From: DASUFP01 sp036274495
GTDB taxonomy: Bacteria; Bacteroidota; Bacteroidia; AKYH767-A; OLB10
Length of the DNA: 64,000 nucleotides
Assembly: GCA_036274495.1 (NCBI GenBank)
Contig: DASUFP010000032.1
Span: 1-64,000, forward strand
Reading direction: 5' to 3'
Shown piece by piece: positions 55,030 through 64,000 of this stretch. The notes beneath the pieces are model-generated. The model worked only from the letters and a program-made list of their open reading frames with translations, was not told the origin of the DNA and did no database searches. Position 1 is the first letter of the stretch, and each line of letters opens with the position of its first letter. The translations under genes and the position numbers were made by a program.

Positions 55030-58000
55030 ATGCGACTAACTTCCTTAGAAATTAAAGGCTTTAAAAGTTTTGGTGACAAAGTAACCATCCACTTCGATAA
55101 AGGTGTAACTGCCATAGTTGGACCAAACGGCTCAGGTAAATCAAATGTAGTTGACGCCATCCGATGGGTGCTGGGTGAACAGAAGACGCGAATGCTCCGT
55201 TCCGAAAAGATGGAAAACGTCATTTTTAACGGAACCCGAAACCGCAAACCCGCGAATCTTGCAGAAGTACATCTGACTTTTGAGAACAACAAAGGCATTC
55301 TTTCCACTGAATATTCAACTGTTTGCATCTCCCGAAAACTCTATCGGACAGGTGACAGTGAATACTTATTAAATGGTGTAACCTGCCGGTTAAAAGATAT
55401 TACTGATCTTTTTCTGGATACCGGCATAGGCCCTGACAGTTATGCAATCATCGAGCTTAAGATGATCGATGATATTCTGAATGATCGCAATAATACGATA
55501 AAGCTGTTGCTTGAAGAAGCCGCCGGGATTTCAAAATATAAAATACGTAAAAAACAGACTTTCGCCAGACTTGAGGAAACAGATGCTGACCTGAACAGGG
55601 TGAATGATCTGATGTTTGAAATTGAAAAAAGTCTGAAACAGTTAGAGTCACAAGCGAAAAAAACTCAGAAATTTTATCGTTTAAAGGATGAATACAAAGA
55701 AGTTTCCATGGCTTATTCTTTGTATGCTATTCGTGAGTTCCGGCAATCACTTATTGATTTAGAGCAACGCGAAGCTAAAGTACAGGACGAGAAACTTCAA
55801 CATAATGTTGATTTGGATGTCAGCGAAGCAAATATTCAGCGTTTGAAATCGGAAAGTGAAGAAAAAGAGAAAGCGTTTTCGGATATTCAAAAAGAGCTTA
55901 ATGAATTTGTTTTGCAAATTACCAAAGCCGAAAACGAACAGCGTAATATCACCGAAAAAATCGGGTTTTTACACGACAAGAAAAAGCAACTTCATCATCA
56001 GAATACAGCTGACCAGGCCACTATCGAGGAACTGAATGAATCCATAGCCCAATTAGCTATTGAGAAAGATGCTGAAGAAGAGGTACTCAGAACACTGGAG
56101 TCGCAGTTATCTGAGATGAAACAAAACCTGGAGGATAATAAAGTTCTTTATGATGAATCGGTAAGTGAACTCCGGCAGCTCACCAACGGATTGCATGAGA
56201 TTCGTCAGGAAATTAACAGGTACGAAACACAGGCAGCCGTCAGGGAAGCCCGCGTAGCCGGTATTGCCGAAGAGTTAAAACGTCTCAATGAGCAAATCGT
56301 TGCAAACGAATCTAAACTCTCCCAGGTTCAGGAGGCATTGGAAACAGCTATTCCCGGACGGGAAAAGCTGGAGTCGGATGTTGCCGCTATCCGGAAAAAT
56401 AAGGAAACGGCAGAAAAAAATATTGCCGATACTGAACAAAATGTAAGAGAACTGAATCAAAAACTTGCTGAAGCAAAACGGCTCAGTGATGTAAAAACGA
56501 ATGAATACGAGCTTACCCGTAATCTTCTTGAAAGAATGGAAGGTTATCCGGAATCTATTCGTTTTTTAAAATCTTCCGGGTCACGACTCAGTAAGGCTCC
56601 CCTAGTCTCCGATTTAATCAGTTGCAACGACGATTTCAAATATGCAATTGAAAATTATCTGGAGCCCTTTTTAAACCACTTCGTTGTCAGTGATCATGCC
56701 GAAGCATGGGAAGCTCTTCAAATGCTGAATAATTCCTCGAAAGGAAGGGCCAACTTTTTTGTACTCAGCAGCCTCAGTAAAGTTAACGAGCCCACACCCT
56801 TCAATATACCAGGGTGTGTTCCGGCTTTAAAATTCACTGATTTTGATCAGGCATACAGTAAACTGTTTACCCACTTGTTGGGTCATGTCTACATCCATCA
56901 AAGTGCTGAAGACCTGACACACATTGATACATCAGGACTTCCTTCCGGTTATGTTATTTTATCGCGCAACGGAAGATTTCTCAGACAGCGTTATGCGATG
57001 GGTGGCGGATCAATTGGAATGAGTGACGGCAAACGTACAGGAAAGCAAAAAAATCTTGAAAAATTAAGTTTGGAAATTGAACAGCATCGGGAGGAAGTTT
57101 CACGTTTTCAGGATCAGCTTGAGAAAACCGAGACCCAATTGCAGCAATCACGTTCAACACTTCATCAAATCAACAGGGAATTGATGACAGCCGAAAGCGA
57201 TCTATCAGGTGCAACCGGCAGAATCAGTACGTTAAATAATAATAAGGAGTTTGTGACAGCAGCTCTTGAGTATAACAAGACAACTGTAAATCAACTGAAA
57301 GAAGAACAGGAGATGTTGTCAAATCCTGCACATGCTGAGGGTGAAATGCATGGAATTTCAATTGACAACCGCCGCTCGGAATTGCAGCAGTTACTGGATC
57401 AGCAAAAAGTAAAGCAGGATCTGTCGAATGACCTTCAAAAGCATGTCAGTGACATGAGTAATGCTGTTAATCACAAAAATATTCAGTTTTTCCAGCAGCA
57501 AAATAAAATTCAGAACATTATCCGGGACAGCAGTTTTAAATCCAACCAGATAGCTACTCTTCAACGCAACCGGGAAGACCAGTTGAAAGAGTTGGAAACC
57601 ATAGGCGGTCAACTGGAACAACTGGATTTGCATGCCAAAACCCTGAAAGAAGAGCTGGAGACGCTTACCGCCAAAAAAGAATCCACAGAAACGATAGTAC
57701 GTGAAAAGGAGACAGCCTATTACAAATCGAAAGGGGAAATTGATCAGCATGAAAAATCCGTTCACGAAAAGAGAAAACAAAAGGAGCATTCTGATGCACT
57801 TATACATCAAATTCAGAATGAAATCAATGAATTGAAGTTGCGAATGAATTCATTGAAAGAACGTCTCAATATTGAGTTCAATATTGACATTAATGATATT
57901 ATGGATCAGGAGCCTGATCCTGAATTGAACTCCGATGAATTAAGAGAGCGGTCGGAAAAGTTAAAGAATCAGTTATCCGGTTTTGGTCCGATTAATCCGA

Positions 58001-58587
58001 TGGCACTTGAATCGTTCAAAGAAATTAAGGAACGTCACGATTTCATCCTTAAAGAACAGGAAGACTTAAAGGCAGCTAAAGAATCGCTTCTGAAAACCAT
58101 CGCAGAAATTGATCTTACAGCCCGCGAAAAATTTATGGACGCCTACCATAAGATCCGTGAAAACTTTATTCATGTGTTCCGATCACTCTTTTCCGATGAG
58201 GACAATTGTGATCTGGTACTTACTGATCTGGCCAATCCGCTGGAATCGGATGTACAAATTATTGCTCAGCCAAAAGGCAAAAAACCGCTTTCAATACATC
58301 AGTTGTCTGGCGGAGAAAAAACACTGACTGCTACTGCCCTACTCTTTAGTATTTATCTTCTGAAACCTTCTCCTTTCTGCATTTTTGATGAGGTAGATGC
58401 ACCTCTCGACGATGCAAACATTGATAAATTCAACAGGATTATCCAAAAGTTTTCTGCGGACTCTCAATTTATCATAATCACGCACAATAAAAAGACCATG
58501 GCTTCAACCGACATTATGTACGGTGTTACTATGGTTGAACAGGGTGTTACCCAATTAGTACCTGTTGATTTACGCGAATATGCATGA
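55030..58587 (+). CDS. smc: Chromosome segregation protein SMC
   Basis: 1185-aa ATPase that compacts and separates chromosomes. The N-terminal Walker A GPNGSGKSNVVDAIRWVLGEQ is followed by a long coiled coil, the hinge (about 520-680: MEGYPESIRFLKSSGSRLS, the SDLISCNDDFKYAIENYL region, and RYAMGGGSIG), the returning coiled coil, then the C-terminal signature LSGGEKTLTATALLFS and Walker B PFCIFDEVDAPLDDANI. Full length and intact. It is transcribed alone; scpA and scpB are not in the window. Confidence 0.97.
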   Translation: MRLTSLEIKGFKSFGDKVTIHFDKGVTAIVGPNGSGKSNVVDAIRWVLGEQKTRMLRSEKMENVIFNGTRNRKPANLAEVHLTFENNKGILSTEYSTVCISRKLYRTGDSEYLLNGVTCRLKDITDLFLDTGIGPDSYAIIELKMIDDILNDRNNTIKLLLEEAAGISKYKIRKKQTFARLEETDADLNRVNDLMFEIEKSLKQLESQAKKTQKFYRLKDEYKEVSMAYSLYAIREFRQSLIDLEQREAKVQDEKLQHNVDLDVSEANIQRLKSESEEKEKAFSDIQKELNEFVLQITKAENEQRNITEKIGFLHDKKKQLHHQNTADQATIEELNESIAQLAIEKDAEEEVLRTLESQLSEMKQNLEDNKVLYDESVSELRQLTNGLHEIRQEINRYETQAAVREARVAGIAEELKRLNEQIVANESKLSQVQEALETAIPGREKLESDVAAIRKNKETAEKNIADTEQNVRELNQKLAEAKRLSDVKTNEYELTRNLLERMEGYPESIRFLKSSGSRLSKAPLVSDLISCNDDFKYAIENYLEPFLNHFVVSDHAEAWEALQMLNNSSKGRANFFVLSSLSKVNEPTPFNIPGCVPALKFTDFDQAYSKLFTHLLGHVYIHQSAEDLTHIDTSGLPSGYVILSRNGRFLRQRYAMGGGSIGMSDGKRTGKQKNLEKLSLEIEQHREEVSRFQDQLEKTETQLQQSRSTLHQINRELMTAESDLSGATGRISTLNNNKEFVTAALEYNKTTVNQLKEEQEMLSNPAHAEGEMHGISIDNRRSELQQLLDQQKVKQDLSNDLQKHVSDMSNAVNHKNIQFFQQQNKIQNIIRDSSFKSNQIATLQRNREDQLKELETIGGQLEQLDLHAKTLKEELETLTAKKESTETIVREKETAYYKSKGEIDQHEKSVHEKRKQKEHSDALIHQIQNEINELKLRMNSLKERLNIEFNIDINDIMDQEPDPELNSDELRERSEKLKNQLSGFGPINPMALESFKEIKERHDFILKEQEDLKAAKESLLKTIAEIDLTAREKFMDAYHKIRENFIHVFRSLFSDEDNCDLVLTDLANPLESDVQIIAQPKGKKPLSIHQLSGGEKTLTATALLFSIYLLKPSPFCIFDEVDAPLDDANIDKFNRIIQKFSADSQFIIITHNKKTMASTDIMYGVTMVEQGVTQLVPVDLREYA

Positions 58588-58589
58588 GG

Positions 58590-58904
58590 TTAATGTGGTT
58601 TATGAAAAAGCCTCTTGAAGAAACCCGGGGCGTTTCCTGAACTTACATAACTCTTTCCTTTCTTCCTGTTTTTCTTCATCCGCTTGCGCGTTTTTTTATC
58701 CTGAAGCTTCATGTGCTCCTTACGTGCTCTGACCTCAGATTTACGGGCCTGCTCCTTTTGCTGTTCTTTTTTTGCTTCTGCCTTTTTTTGCTTTTTTGTT
58801 GCCTTACCGCCGTCCTGAGCAAAAACAGTCAACGGTATAAGCATTACAAACAGAAACAACACCCTCCTGATCCAACCTGTTGAAACTTCTTTTCGTATTC
58901 TCAT
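58590..58904 (-). CDS. Small secreted Lys/Arg-rich protein, unknown function
   Basis: 104 aa: a signal peptide (VLFLFVMLIPLTVFAQ), then an extremely basic segment of Lys, Arg, Glu and Gln (KATKKQKKAEAKKEQQKEQ ...) and a short tail ending GFFKRLFHKPH. No known domain was recognised. The charge suggests binding to anionic surfaces such as nucleic acids, LPS or the cell wall, but this is a guess. It ends two bases past the smc stop on the opposite strand and starts 30 bases downstream of the cytochrome c-copper gene. Confidence 0.6.
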   Translation of the reverse strand: MRIRKEVSTGWIRRVLFLFVMLIPLTVFAQDGGKATKKQKKAEAKKEQQKEQARKSEVRARKEHMKLQDKKTRKRMKKNRKKGKSYVSSGNAPGFFKRLFHKPH

Positions 58905-58934
58905 ATCTTTAAAACGGGACTAATTTCACTATTA

Positions 58935-60320
58935 TTATTTTAAGCCTGCGTTCTCAAGAGAAACATTTTCCAGACTAATCTGTTCGTCACCCTGTTCGTA
59001 GGGAAGAAATGTCATTATCAGCTGAAACATCTCGTCGGTAGTTTTCATACTCCCTTTGAGCCCGGTTATTTCCTGAGGAGGAGAAAAAGGATTGTTGGGA
59101 TTGGCTGATGTATTATCAAATACAGCTTCTGCAACAATTGTGGAATTGGCCGGGATATGGAGGATGTGAGGGAAAGTATAGTAAAACTGCCACCTGAAAT
59201 CCCATTTTGGAATACTGACTATATGGATCGTATCGCCATCTTGTGTGAGTGCATAAGCTAAAAAGGATTTTCCCAAAAGATGCATGTGGGGATTTACGGT
59301 AACAAGAGAAATATCATGAATTATTTTGGCTCTCGTCACAAATTTCATCACTGTGTCGGGAGGAATAAGCAGCGGAGGAACAATTTCTGAAATTCCCAGC
59401 GTCCCAAGCTGCGTTTCCATAAAGGGCCTTAAAGGTGGACTTTTTGCAAAGAACATATTTACATGTGGCAGGTCCTGATCTGTTTTAGGTGACGGACCAT
59501 AATGCAGATCCCTCATGAGAATAACTCCTTTTCTCTTAATGTGGTACCCCCCGATTCCTTCGGGATACAACTGGGGAGTCATACCAGGTAAATAATTGAA
59601 GACTGACGGGGTAAGTGTTGGATAGGTGCCGTCATCATTCAAAATCTGAAGATATTTGTAACAGGAGTCGAGTGATCCGGCTTTTTCCCTGTCGATAAAC
59701 CATGGTCCGGCAAACACATCTTTCTTTTTATCAAAATCAAATTGAATGATATGACCATTCACATGGTGAGATAGTGTTCTGTTTCCGGGCACATACTCAA
59801 CCAATCGGATAAAAGTATCTGCAGGTAATTCATACGGGATTTTAACAACCATAAAATGATCCGTATTGTCACCCGGAATAATAAAAGGCTCTTTCAGCGT
59901 AAATACCAGATCAGGCTTTCCCAATTGAGAGCCTTCAGGGAAATGGGGAGGCGCCGGAACAATGGAGGAATCTCCTTCAGGACAACCGTTTTCCACCCAT
60001 TCTTGTATCATATCCTTTTCAGTTTGGGTAAGAAATCTTTCACCAACAAAATGACGGTATTCAGGATCCGCCGGCCATGGGGGCATAATCCCTTTTTGTG
60101 TAACTTTTACAATCGTTTTTGCCTTCTTTCTGACATCCTTATATGTTAACAAGGAAAAAGGACCTGATTCGCCGGGCCGGTGACAAGGTGAGCAATTTTT
60201 GAATATAACCGGCGCAATATCCTTGTTAAACGTATAGGCACTGCCGTTATGATTTCGATTGCAGGAAAGTGCAATTAACCCGGACAGGCCAATTAATAAA
60301 ACAGCAGTTCTCCCGGTCAT
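58935..60320 (-). CDS. Lipoprotein: c-type cytochrome fused to PHM-like copper monooxygenase
   Basis: 461 aa from ATG 60320 (an ATG six codons earlier would overlap the redoxin gene by 16 bases). A lipobox (GLIALSC, Cys20) predicts a lipoprotein. The N-terminal domain has the haem motif CSPCH (43-47) with the axial Met in GIMPPWP (Met79). The C-terminal two-domain region resembles peptidylglycine or dopamine beta-monooxygenases, and all copper ligands can be assigned: LSHHVNGH (His185-His186), DLHYG (His273), NPHMHLLGK (His345, His347) and TDEMFQ (Met431). Such fusions are found in environmental bacteria; substrate unknown. It is two bases downstream of the redoxin gene. Confidence 0.85.
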   Translation of the reverse strand: MTGRTAVLLIGLSGLIALSCNRNHNGSAYTFNKDIAPVIFKNCSPCHRPGESGPFSLLTYKDVRKKAKTIVKVTQKGIMPPWPADPEYRHFVGERFLTQTEKDMIQEWVENGCPEGDSSIVPAPPHFPEGSQLGKPDLVFTLKEPFIIPGDNTDHFMVVKIPYELPADTFIRLVEYVPGNRTLSHHVNGHIIQFDFDKKKDVFAGPWFIDREKAGSLDSCYKYLQILNDDGTYPTLTPSVFNYLPGMTPQLYPEGIGGYHIKRKGVILMRDLHYGPSPKTDQDLPHVNMFFAKSPPLRPFMETQLGTLGISEIVPPLLIPPDTVMKFVTRAKIIHDISLVTVNPHMHLLGKSFLAYALTQDGDTIHIVSIPKWDFRWQFYYTFPHILHIPANSTIVAEAVFDNTSANPNNPFSPPQEITGLKGSMKTTDEMFQLIMTFLPYEQGDEQISLENVSLENAGLK

Positions 60321-60322
60321 AT

Positions 60323-60898
60323 TTATTCGATATAGCATCCCGCAGGCTCCACATAGGCAATTGCCGGCTTACGGCTTTCAAGCAGCGCTGTTATTCCTTC
60401 AAAGAGGTATTTATTGGCTGCTGTCCTTTTTTTCCTGCCGGTTTCATACGACCAGTCATCAATAGCACCGCTGTAAACTATATTCCCTTCCCGGTCGAAC
60501 AATATCGCCTCAGGGGTGACAGTGGCTTTAAATTTTTCAGCTATTTTAAGTTCAGGATCTAAAACATCATGCTCGTGAAGTGCATACGTGCGGCTGAAAG
60601 CTGAAATTTGTGTGGCCGAATAGTATTTGCCCGGATATACAAGTATGAAAGAAATTCCGGATCGGGCAAACAAGCTGTCCAGGTCCTTTATTGTTTTTGT
60701 ATAATTGATACATAATGGACACTCCGGAGAAAAAAACACTACTACAGTGCCTACAGAACCTTTCAGATCGTTCAATTGCACCTTCAATCCTTCAGGTGAC
60801 ACAAATGTTTCGTTTAATATCTCACCACTGAAAACCGGAGCCTTCCCGCAAGAAACGAGAAGTAAAAGGAACGACAGTAAGAATAGCCTTGATTTCAT
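60323..60898 (-). CDS. Redoxin-domain lipoprotein (TlpA/Sco-like)
   Basis: 191 aa from ATG 60898 (a TTG-free longer form begins at 60922). The N-terminus MKSRLFLLSFLLLLVSCGKA has a lipobox Cys. The thioredoxin-like domain carries VVVFFSPECPLCINYTKTI, a C-P-L-C pair, and the cis-proline region ATVTPEAILFDREGNIVYSGAID. The C-terminal segment RKKRTAANKYLFEGITALL and a final VEPAGCYIE are typical of redoxins paired with the cytochrome c-copper monooxygenase lipoproteins. It may reduce a disulfide or assist copper or haem insertion in its neighbour, with which it is cotranscribed. Confidence 0.85.
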   Translation of the reverse strand: MKSRLFLLSFLLLLVSCGKAPVFSGEILNETFVSPEGLKVQLNDLKGSVGTVVVFFSPECPLCINYTKTIKDLDSLFARSGISFILVYPGKYYSATQISAFSRTYALHEHDVLDPELKIAEKFKATVTPEAILFDREGNIVYSGAIDDWSYETGRKKRTAANKYLFEGITALLESRKPAIAYVEPAGCYIE

Positions 60899-60982
60899 TG
60901 GAGTCAAGGCAAATTTAATCAATCTATTTTTTTATGCCAACAAAGTGCTTAATTGGATGAACCAGGGATAAAATGTAAAATA

Positions 60983-60990
60983 CAAAAGTA
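60983..60990 (-). promoter_or_regulatory. Candidate -7 box (TACTTTTG) for the redoxin-cytochrome operon
   Basis: Minus-strand TACTTTTG matches TAnnTTTG, 85 bases before the chosen redoxin start. The rest of the gap 60923-61112 holds nothing recognisable. Confidence 0.4.
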
Positions 60991-61112
60991 AAGATCGGCA
61001 ACGGGAACAGTAATAGTGTAATAAATGATTTCCGGATTAGTCAGTTAAAAAGTATACTCTCCAAATTCATTTACGGTAATTGCTGATGACATAATCGGGT
61101 TTTCTTCACCTA

Positions 61113-63131
61113 CTAGTTAATTATATCAATTTTTAGCGTGGCCACCGCTGTTGATGAAAAAGCTTTTACCACGTATACTCCGGTTGAAAGCTGTCCCGAA
61201 TGAATACTGCCTGACCTGGTTTCCCCGGATCTCAATGGTTCATCCAATATATTCATCAGATACCTGCCTGTAAGGTCAAAAATGGAAACTGTATACCTAT
61301 CGTCACCGGCTGCCTTAAGTGTTATGTCCGGATTGTTACTGCCATTACCGGAAGTTGCCACCTGAAGTCTCAAACTCTGCTGCACTTTTTCGGGATTGGT
61401 TGCCTGAACAAAGGCAGGATTATCATCTCCATAACCTATTCCAAGAGTATAGGTAAATTCTGAGGTGCATCCGGAAGCATCCGTAATCTGCAACAGATAG
61501 TGTCCGGAAGAGAGATTCGAGCGTTGCACACTGCTTGAGCCATCAGACCATTCGAAGATATATGGGGGAATCCCTCCTGAAACTTCAGGAATGATAGAAC
61601 CGTCGGATTTATCAGGCCCCGAGGGGTGGGTTACGATTTCAGATACTATTATTTCGGAATGTTCAGCAATACTATGGCTGAGTTCAACACGACAGCCGTT
61701 TTTATCAATAACTGTTCCGGTATAAATTCCGGCAGTTAAACCGTCAACCGAAGCTGTTGCCGCGCCTGTTGACCATTTATATTGGTAAGGCCTTACACCT
61801 CCTGAGGGAATCAGCGTCAGTCCCGCCGAATTTGAAAAGCATCCCGTTGAGAACTCCGATAGTGATGCTGTAAGCGGAGCCGGACCTTCAACCGAAATAG
61901 AAGCATTTTGAGAACAGCCTGCAGCATCCGTAACCGTAACTGCATAGTCACCCGGTTCAATGAGCATGAGGTCTTCTGCCGGACTTCCGTTTGACCACAA
62001 ATATTGGTAGGGTTGTTTTCCGCCACTCACATATAAATCAATACTGCCATCCTGATCAAGAGCGCAATTTGCGGAGACCGATGTAAGGAGCAGACTCATC
62101 TGAGAGTGAACACCCCCTACTTTTGCTTGTCCCGAAGCTCTGCAGAGTCTCGAATCGATTACTTCAACGGAGTAAATACCGGGGTCAAGTCTGTCCAGGC
62201 CGGCAACTTCAGATCCATCTGACCAGTTAAACAGGAACGGACTTTCACCTCCCGCTACTTCTACCGTTGCTGTCCCCCCCTCTTCACAATTGGCATCCGT
62301 AGAAGTTATTGACAGCATGATGGGAGCAGGTTCACTGACAGCGAAGGCATACTGCGACTTACAACCGTCGTTGAACTCAATTTCAAGCTGGTAGGTACCT
62401 CCGCGCAAACCATCCAGCGAGGCAGTTTCCGCACCATTAGACCATGTAAAAGATTTCGCTGATAAAAGAGCAGCTTCATCCAGTTTGATTGATCCATCGG
62501 CAACACCAAAACATGATACATCGTTGGTTGTAAACTTTATCATTTCACTTTTACTTTCCAATACAGATAATGCTGAAGTTTCACATCCGTTACTATCGGT
62601 AACCCTAACCAGGTAATTTCCGGCCGACAAGCCATTCATCACTTGTGAAGAAATAATGTTGTTGCAAGTAATGGTATACGGAGCGGTCCCACCTTCAACT
62701 TTTAGTTCCATTGAACCGTTATTTCCATTGAAACAACTTGGTTGGGTAACAGTATTTTGAAATCTAAATTCTGAAGGATCAGCAATAAATATTTTTGCTG
62801 TGAGCACCTGACCTGAATTGCCCGTAACAGCTACCGAATAGCTGCCGGCAGTTAATCCGGAGAGATCTTCTGTATTGGCTCCGGTCGACCAACTTATGGC
62901 GTAAGGATAATCGCTGCCTGTGATACTTAAATCAGCAATACCGTCGGCTCTTCCGCTGCACGTCGGAGAGGCTGATTCAATTTTCAGCTCAGTTAATTCG
63001 CCTTTCACAACCACAACATCACTTGTGTTTGTCTCCGTTTCGGCGGCATACAAAAGATGATCATGGCGTATAGACTGCACCAAAATGATTATGATAAGCA
63101 TCTTGATACCTGTTAAGAGTGTATTTTTCAT
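61113..63131 (-). CDS. Secreted SprB-repeat adhesin with T9SS sorting domain
   Basis: 672 aa from ATG 63131 (another ATG lies 11 codons earlier). After a signal peptide (to about residue 30) come seven SprB-type repeats of about 74 residues, at about 46-118, 119-192, 193-266, 267-340, 341-414, 415-488 and 489-562. Each has a W-S-x-G turn (or a variant of it), a G-x-Y-x-V/L strand and usually two Cys (one near the start, one in D-x-x-G-C). A T9SS C-terminal domain follows (about 590-672: YTVSIFDLTGRYLMNIL, GQLSTGVYVVKAF). SprB-repeat proteins are surface adhesins used in attachment and gliding. It is monocistronic, 191 bases from the redoxin gene. Confidence 0.88.
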   Translation of the reverse strand: MKNTLLTGIKMLIIIILVQSIRHDHLLYAAETETNTSDVVVVKGELTELKIESASPTCSGRADGIADLSITGSDYPYAISWSTGANTEDLSGLTAGSYSVAVTGNSGQVLTAKIFIADPSEFRFQNTVTQPSCFNGNNGSMELKVEGGTAPYTITCNNIISSQVMNGLSAGNYLVRVTDSNGCETSALSVLESKSEMIKFTTNDVSCFGVADGSIKLDEAALLSAKSFTWSNGAETASLDGLRGGTYQLEIEFNDGCKSQYAFAVSEPAPIMLSITSTDANCEEGGTATVEVAGGESPFLFNWSDGSEVAGLDRLDPGIYSVEVIDSRLCRASGQAKVGGVHSQMSLLLTSVSANCALDQDGSIDLYVSGGKQPYQYLWSNGSPAEDLMLIEPGDYAVTVTDAAGCSQNASISVEGPAPLTASLSEFSTGCFSNSAGLTLIPSGGVRPYQYKWSTGAATASVDGLTAGIYTGTVIDKNGCRVELSHSIAEHSEIIVSEIVTHPSGPDKSDGSIIPEVSGGIPPYIFEWSDGSSSVQRSNLSSGHYLLQITDASGCTSEFTYTLGIGYGDDNPAFVQATNPEKVQQSLRLQVATSGNGSNNPDITLKAAGDDRYTVSIFDLTGRYLMNILDEPLRSGETRSGSIHSGQLSTGVYVVKAFSSTAVATLKIDIIN

Positions 63132-63277
63132 CGGATTCCGGGCTGGCTGATTAAATGAATTCATTACCAGCTAAAAATATCCTTACAGGGTGCCTGTTGC
63201 CCTGAATAATTCGGTAAATAGGGGTTAAATGGGGGTGAATGGAGCCAAAAGCAGCCCTAAAAAGCGGCAATAATCAT

Positions 63278-64000
63278 TTAATTCCTGCGAAAAGGATCGC
63301 GTGGAATCCATGCCTGTGTGCCGGTACCTCCAATGAGCGGCCTGGCCAGTGAATTGTAAATTTTGTTGTTCAGCCGGAGGTAACAACCCAGAGCGACCGG
63401 CTTAGCTCCTACCGTACTTTTAATTTCCAGTGCGGTACGTCCGAATGAAAGAGAAGTAACTTTTCGCCTGATTGCATCTTCAATATAACAATACAATATA
63501 TTCTGATAAAGTCCATATTGTTTATTCAAAGAATAATCTAAACCGATATAATGAGCTTCATATCGAATCGGATTCCATATTCCGGAAGTAAAAGCAACCA
63601 TTTGGTCGCCTAAAAAAAGGCCTCGGAAATCGTATTGATTTCCGAAATGCAGTTTTAACTCTATAAAATAAGTTGCCGAAAGGCGGGCTAATTTGACAGG
63701 GGCTTTGGCGATGACCTGATTCAGCAGAGAAGTAATTTCTGTTTCGCGTTTGGCCATTTCGTCAATCCCAATATCACGTACTTGCAACTCTTCCATACGA
63801 GATAAGGAGGCGTTTGCACGAACTCTGTATTTTGAAGAAAGTGCCGAAAGATAATCAGGAAACGATTTCCATTCCTGATTAATATTCATCACCATTGCCG
63901 GATCTGTATTTAATCTGAAAAACAAGGGAGTTAACAGGGTTTTAACAACTTCATCTCTGCCGGTTTCAAAATCTTTAACCATCCAGGCAACCATTTTTGT
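63278..64000 (-). CDS. FemAB/GNAT-like acyltransferase (truncated at window edge)
   Basis: The frame is open to the right edge, so the N-terminus may lie outside; a Met codon at 63994 is not necessarily the start. The visible 238 or more residues contain the GNAT/FemAB-like fold used by Bacteroidota BioF2-like (acetyltransferase_6) proteins: ELKLHFGNQYDFRGLFLGDQMVAFTSGIW, then HYIGLDYSLNKQYGLYQNILYCYIEDAIRR, and SLSFGRTALEIKSTVGAKPV. The second segment is typical of substrate-recruiting loops. The acyl donor and acceptor are unknown. It is 147 bases upstream of the SprB gene on the same strand. Confidence 0.7.
   Translation of the reverse strand, partial: TKMVAWMVKDFETGRDEVVKTLLTPLFFRLNTDPAMVMNINQEWKSFPDYLSALSSKYRVRANASLSRMEELQVRDIGIDEMAKRETEITSLLNQVIAKAPVKLARLSATYFIELKLHFGNQYDFRGLFLGDQMVAFTSGIWNPIRYEAHYIGLDYSLNKQYGLYQNILYCYIEDAIRRKVTSLSFGRTALEIKSTVGAKPVALGCYLRLNNKIYNSLARPLIGGTGTQAWIPRDPFRRN

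Noticed and set aside
57391..57810. 139-aa frame opposite smc
   Set aside because: Antisense shadow of the coiled-coil part of smc; Leu/Phe-rich translation is an artefact of Glu/Lys codons on the other strand.

Overview
The window looks like a chromosomal segment of a member of the Bacteroidota. Several lines of evidence agree: type IX secretion (T9SS) sorting domains, a PorV/PorQ-family barrel, a CarboxypepD_reg-type TonB receptor, SprB repeats, a DUF4290 gene beside murA, almost no Shine-Dalgarno sites, and many copies of the Bacteroidota -7 promoter box TAnnTTTG just upstream of genes. No IS element, CRISPR array, rRNA or integrase was seen. The sequence alone does not resolve the genus.

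Layout. 1-2050: end of a cbb3 oxidase maturation operon (ccoG, ccoH, SafE/UreH-like membrane protein). 2057-13667 (minus): a compact biosynthetic cluster of a 2222-aa NRPS-PKS-aminotransferase hybrid, a 1336-aa C-A-T-TE NRPS and a 4'-phosphopantetheinyl transferase. 13911-16323 (plus): mqnD (futalosine menaquinone route), hldD and a GtrA-like protein. 16400-25595: MerR regulator, TonB-CTD protein, M23 peptidase, alaS, an NtrC-like regulator without a DNA-binding domain, Ppx/GppA and a NatAB-like ABC exporter. 25884-35676: T9SS cupredoxin, grpE-dnaJ, TlpA-like thioredoxin, murA-DUF4290, pcrA/uvrD, a TPR protein, thyA-folA. 35662-39162 (minus): clpX, clpP, tig and tRNA-Leu(UAG). 39338-45092: flavin reductase, an OppC-like permease, a GT2/flippase-like pair, ruvC, HIT protein, greA. 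45242-54193 (minus): TonB-dependent receptor, 1361-aa secreted protein and PorV/PorQ-like barrel. 54322-64000: small membrane protein, smc, a cytochrome c-copper monooxygenase lipoprotein with a redoxin partner, a seven-repeat SprB adhesin and a FemAB/GNAT-like fragment.

The most notable system is the NRPS-PKS cluster. Reading the specificity pockets by eye, the loading adenylation domain carries DVQFIAHVVK (one residue from the classical proline code) and the second carries DFWNIGMVHK (the classical threonine code). Between them lie a malonyl-type PKS module and a PLP aminotransferase in the microcystin/iturin arrangement. The predicted chain is prolyl, plus malonyl, then beta-amination, then threonine. 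It is released by a thioesterase with a Cys nucleophile and no recognisable catalytic Asp or His at the usual places. The structure is a prediction, not an observation.

Other points of interest are -7 boxes lying 4-8 bases from start codons (possible leaderless mRNAs), a MurA with Asp in place of the fosfomycin-target Cys, and a PHM-like copper monooxygenase fused to a c-type cytochrome.
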